The notes beneath the pieces were generated by a model, which saw only the letters and a list, made by a program, of their open reading frames with translations, was not told where the DNA came from and made no database searches. A stretch of 64,000 nucleotides of DNA from Halobacillus halophilus DSM 2266. GTDB taxonomy: Bacteria > Bacillota > Bacilli > Bacillales > Halobacillaceae. Of the stretch, positions 60,918 through 64,000 are shown piece by piece. Both the position numbers and the translations under genes were made by a program. The DNA is taken from positions 3,100,001 through 3,164,000 of the forward strand of contig NC_017668.1 of assembly GCF_000284515.1 (NCBI RefSeq), given 5' to 3'. How positions within the stretch are numbered: position 1 is the stretch's first letter; each line of letters opens with the position of its first letter.

Positions 60918-61454
60918 TTTCTCCCAAATAACCTCACCCACTTGCGCACCTAAGTGCCGTCCGGGCTTATCCTTGATCCCGAGCAGGCGGTGGCCAACTT
61001 CCAGACTGAGTAAAGGAAGTTCTCCTTCATCCTCTTCCATCACATAAACACTCGAGGACTTTTGCAGCGTAGCTGAGATCGTCCCTTCTTCCGTCTGACA
61101 TTCAATCCTTAGAAACGGGCGTTTCTCTACCTTCACGCGTCCAAGAGGGAGTTCCCGATCCTCTTTTCCAGATAACAACAAGCTTTCTCCAGGGTTCAGT
61201 TCATGTAAGTAATACGTTTTTTCCTTTTGATATAAGTATTGATGAAACGCGCCGCAGTTAATACGAAATGGACGCGGCGGATAACCGTCCGACTCGCGGT
61301 TTTCGGAAAGTACCTTCACGTAACCGTGTCCTGTATTTCCTACATAGAGCCCGTCTTCCGGGTCGAGGACGTCGATGAAATCTAGACAGACTCTCATGCC
61401 TTCACCGATTCCCTCAATCTTCGTTACTTCTATATATTCATTTTTGCTAGTCAT
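60915..61454 (-). CDS. Stand-alone C-terminal domain of 3-dehydroquinate synthase II
   Basis: 179 residues from ATG 61454 (GGGAGG about 11 bases upstream). Motifs RVCLDFIDVL, GLYVGNTGHGYVKVLSEN, PPRPFRINCGAFHQY and VKVEKRPFLRIE follow the second half of the archaeal-type dehydroquinate synthase II in order; archaeal proteins are about 330-380 residues, so the N-terminal half is missing. The 26 codons before the ATG do not restore it. No shikimate genes adjoin. Without the N-terminal half the synthase reaction is unlikely as such; a different role or partner protein is possible. Confidence 0.75.
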   Translation of the reverse strand: MTSKNEYIEVTKIEGIGEGMRVCLDFIDVLDPEDGLYVGNTGHGYVKVLSENRESDGYPPRPFRINCGAFHQYLYQKEKTYYLHELNPGESLLLSGKEDRELPLGRVKVEKRPFLRIECQTEEGTISATLQKSSSVYVMEEDEGELPLLSLEVGHRLLGIKDKPGRHLGAQVGEVIWEK

Positions 61455-61595
61455 CGATTGATTGGACCTCCCTTTTCTTAATAAATCAAGTATATCAGAA
61501 CCATACAGTCGTCTCGAAGATGGAAAATTCAAATAAATAGTTGTCCTCAGAGGTTCGGATGTGTCATGGTTAATAAAAAGAACAGAGGTGATTGG

Positions 61596-62780
61596 ATGAC
61601 TACGTTATTGGAACAAGCACAATCCATGCAAGCGAGTTTGACCCAGTGGCGACAATATTTACATCAAAACCCGGAGACAGGGTATGAAGAATACAATACA
61701 TCCCGATTTGTTCAGGAAAAACTGAAAGAATCCGGTTATGAACCTTACGTGATAGCGAAAACCGGGGTCGTCGCTTTGATCGACTCTGGAAACCCTGGAC
61801 CCACGGTCGGGTTAAGAGCCGACATGGATGCTCTTCCGATACAGGATGAAAAAACGACAAGCTATGCCTCGAATACGCCAGGGAAAGCCCATTTATGCGG
61901 GCACGACGGGCACACCACTATGCTGCTCGGGGCAGCGAAGCTATTAAAAGATAACCCTCCTAAACAAGGCAGGGTCAAGCTTATCTTTCAGCCGGCGGAG
62001 GAAGCGCTGTTTGGCGCTCGAACGATGATCGAAGATGGTGTTCTTGAAAATCCTGAGATCGACGTGATGGCTGGTCTGCACGTCAATCCAGATTATCCTG
62101 TTGGGCAAGTAACCTGTGCTCAAAAAGAAGCCTGCGCAGCCGCTGACTTTTTTGACCTTGAGGTTATTGGAAAAGGTGGTCACGCGGCCCAGCCTCATAA
62201 AGCAGCAGATCCGATCAGTGTAGCTGCCGAAGTCATCAGTTCCCTGCAGCAGGTTGTCAGCCGCCAGGTGAATCCGTTGTCTCCTACGGTACTTACCGTC
62301 GGCCAGATTCACGGCGGTTCGGCGAACAATGCGATCGCTCCAAGAGTGTCGATTGGCGGCACCGTCCGCACGCTCGATCCAGAAGTGCGCGACTCAATCG
62401 AAGCGAAAATGGAAAGTATCATTAAAGGAATTACCCAGGGCTTTGGCATGGATTACCGGTTCCACTACCAATATTTCTATCCACCGCTTGTGAATGACGA
62501 AGATCTACTTCCTTCGGTGGAACAGGCCGTGAACAATGTATTCGGCCCTGGAAAATTTTCTGTCATCCCGCCTTCAATGGGCGGAGAAGACTTTTCCTTT
62601 TACGCCGAAAAGATTCCTGCAATTTTCTTCCGACTTGGAGTTAGAAATGAAGAAAAAGAAGCCATTTATCCTCTTCATCACCCGCAGTTTGACCTTGATG
62701 AGGATGCATTACCTTATGGTTCTGCGACTTTGACGCAGTGGGCGCTTTCGATGACGGAGGATTTAAGGAAGTATAAATAG
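61596..62780 (+). CDS. M20-family amidohydrolase (N-acyl amino acid hydrolase)
   Basis: 394 residues. Zinc-ligand motifs GLRADMDALPI, CGHDGHTTMLLGAAKLL and FQPAEEALFGA with the catalytic Glu, and the terminal PLHHPQFDLDEDALPYG region; lid domain about 185-300. It fits the hippurate hydrolase/N-acetyl-amino-acid deacylase (YtnL/YxeP) group. ATG 61596 has AGAGGTG upstream; an ATG at 61566 does not. Monocistronic with a perfect terminator. Confidence 0.93.
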   Translation: MTTLLEQAQSMQASLTQWRQYLHQNPETGYEEYNTSRFVQEKLKESGYEPYVIAKTGVVALIDSGNPGPTVGLRADMDALPIQDEKTTSYASNTPGKAHLCGHDGHTTMLLGAAKLLKDNPPKQGRVKLIFQPAEEALFGARTMIEDGVLENPEIDVMAGLHVNPDYPVGQVTCAQKEACAAADFFDLEVIGKGGHAAQPHKAADPISVAAEVISSLQQVVSRQVNPLSPTVLTVGQIHGGSANNAIAPRVSIGGTVRTLDPEVRDSIEAKMESIIKGITQGFGMDYRFHYQYFYPPLVNDEDLLPSVEQAVNNVFGPGKFSVIPPSMGGEDFSFYAEKIPAIFFRLGVRNEEKEAIYPLHHPQFDLDEDALPYGSATLTQWALSMTEDLRKYK

Positions 62781-62788
62781 TGTGGAAT

Positions 62789-62822
62789 AGCTTGCAGAGA
62801 TGAGATCTCTGCAAGCTTTTTA
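62789..62822 (+). terminator. Terminator after the amidohydrolase gene
   Basis: AGCTTGCAGAGAT / ATCTCTGCAAGCT perfect 13-bp stem with a three-base loop, then TTTTATTTG. Confidence 0.9.
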
Positions 62823-62868
62823 TTTGTTAATGGTGGCAGCGGCGTTCGTAAACTGGTTGGGGGCTGTG

Positions 62869-62940
62869 CTCGCTCTCGATTGGGCCGTGCTCTCCCTCGC
62901 TCTCGATTGGGTCGCGCTCTCCCCTAATTGGGCCGTGCGT
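62869..62940. repeat. 27-base tandem repeat, two and a half copies
   Basis: Units 62869-62895 and 62896-62922 differ at two bases, and a third, partial and degenerate unit follows. Both strands are open through it, so either frame would give nine-residue repeats; no start site supports a gene. Confidence 0.75.
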
Positions 62941-62991
62941 AACCTGAGCAGGCCACCGCTTCTTTATGATTATTTTAACCATTCCTCTATA

Positions 62992-63949
62992 TTAGTCGGC
63001 ATCTGATAAGTTCTTCCTTTTGTTTCCCCCTTCACCTCAAGATTTGTCCTGTTTAATAGTTTTCCCATCATATAGCGCGAGGGGACATGTAAAAAATCGC
63101 GACAAGCTTTATTAGTCATGGATCGGCCAAATAATAGGAAATAGTCTGCTATGCTTGATAATGAGCCTCGCTGGTACGAGCATCACAGTAGGGACATTCC
63201 CATAGCCTTCTAATTCTAGCCATAGCATAACGTTTGCACTTAGGGCATTGAACTCCCTTCTCAACATAGGTTTCGGGAATTGAAAACGCTCAGAGAATAT
63301 TAGAGTAATAGGGACGATGGTTCTCTACAAGGTTTTCTGAAATGCGCCCGAGTTCAAAACTTTTCCTTCTTTTATATAAAGAATAAACCTCTTGAATTCT
63401 CTCTATGGTTTCTTCCAGGTGAGTAATGGGGATGGTTGGATCTGTTTGCAGATCTATATTAGTAGAAGAGCTGCTGAGGGCAACATGAGGAATAATCGGA
63501 TAATCGTGGATACCACGAGCATGGAACCAATGCTCCAGCTGGAGTTTCTGGAGGTTCACTTGTGCGATGGGGTTCGGAAGTCGCTCTTCTTTGCCTTGTG
63601 AAATGTGTCGGAAAGGCTGGGATTTGCCTTCGTATATAATCGTTCCGGAGATATTTTTAACTTCTATAATAAAACCTGCGTGAGAGGTTAAAAGGAGGGT
63701 ATCGAGTTGAAAGGTTTTGACGCTTGCAAGCAGCAGCCTAAGATCTTCGAATATATGAAAAGGGGTTTTGGGAAGAAATTCGAGAAAATAATCGAGCGCA
63801 AGTTCCCCGCGGTACCCCGCCCACCTCTTCTGAATGGAATGCTCTATACTTTTTCTTTTCTCATAGTTCTCTGGAATTCGGCGATATAAGGCCTCCTCCT
63901 GTCTTAATATAAGAGGTACGCTTCTTTTTTTACGATTCAATAGTTTCAC
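62992..63949 (-). pseudogene. NERD-domain nuclease-like gene, broken
   Basis: Reverse strand. Residues 1-219 from GTG 63949 form a NERD domain (RGELALDYFLEFL, LDTLLL, FIIEVKNISG). At 63290 an in-frame TGA follows YYSNIL; past it the same frame continues with IPETYVEKGVQCPKCKRYAM and WECPYCD, a zinc finger usual for the C-terminus of these proteins. A one-base loss near 63150 (GCATAGCA for GCAATAGCA) then shifts the frame, and SMTNKACRDFLHVPSRYMM with KLLNRTNLEVKG completes the protein to a stop at 62992. The full product would be about 318 residues. NERD proteins are thought to bind or cut DNA. Confidence 0.8.
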
Positions 63950-64000
63950 ACTTCCTTCTTCAATAATAAGTCTATCTCTATTAAATCCGTCTATCCTCTT

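Overview
The window reads as a chromosome segment of a low-to-mid GC Gram-positive of the Bacillaceae, most like Halobacillus or a close relative. This is inference from gene content and style: strong AGGAGG-type ribosome sites, frequent TTG/GTG starts, a YaaH-type spore protein, a Yod-type CoA-transferase cluster, GtaB/PurU/MurQ of Firmicute type and a bacillolysin. No rRNA, tRNA or CRISPR array was seen.

Layout. 1-3.9 kb: 5' part of pcp, a small membrane protein, a GAF-STAS protein and a FUSC-type membrane protein. 4-10.2 kb: an amino-sugar operon (BadF-type kinase, MurQ etherase, ABC importer, RpiR regulator) behind a clear sigma-A promoter overlapped by an inverted repeat. 10.3-17.4 kb: YceI protein, TPR-like protein, PQQ-propeller membrane protein, OFA-type MFS carrier, LysM-GH18 spore-type hydrolase. 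17.4-21.6 kb: three zinc-ribbon membrane proteins (one with a shifted start), small membrane proteins, a decayed RDD gene. 22-24.7 kb: UbiA-family gene followed by a complete IS200/IS605 element (TnpA plus TnpB) that has cut a small membrane-protein gene. 24.7-29.5 kb: HAD phosphatase, small lipoprotein, YcsI-type hydro-lyase, GH13 alpha-glucosidase, and a hypothetical gene between two large palindromes. 29.5-35.5 kb: yodT-S-R-Q-like catabolic operon with a divergent PucR regulator. 35.5-42.6 kb: coiled-coil membrane protein, gtaB, purU, GNAT, an IS4-type element inserted into a 0.5-kb repeat, triple NlpC/P60 protein. 42.8-52.8 kb: TAXI-TRAP transporter operon with FAH and SDR enzymes, DctSR-like two-component system, a lone DctP/DctB-like binding protein and a DUF3870-like gene; two perfect cre matches suggest CcpA control. 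53-58.4 kb: membrane protein of unknown role, the glutarate pathway pair glaH-lhgO behind a structured leader with an intrinsic terminator, glycerate kinase. 58.5-64 kb: M4 protease, hypothetical, a half-length dehydroquinate synthase II-like protein, M20 amidohydrolase, and a broken NERD gene.

The theme is scavenging of organic carbon and amino acids: murein sugars, oligosaccharides, carboxylates through TRAP systems, and lysine-type degradation products (glutarate, Yod pathway). The most unusual items are (i) the untranslated leader of glaH-lhgO, with three hairpins, a terminator and a possible competing pairing, resembling an uncharacterised riboswitch or attenuator; (ii) three copies of a ~0.5-kb element bounded by 18-bp inverted repeats, one carrying an IS with an 11-bp target duplication; (iii) a family of palindromes built on GACCTGAGGTGG; and (iv) a stand-alone C-terminal half of archaeal-type dehydroquinate synthase II. 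Several genes show recent decay (nonsense, frameshift or IS damage), though assembly error cannot be excluded for the single-base cases.
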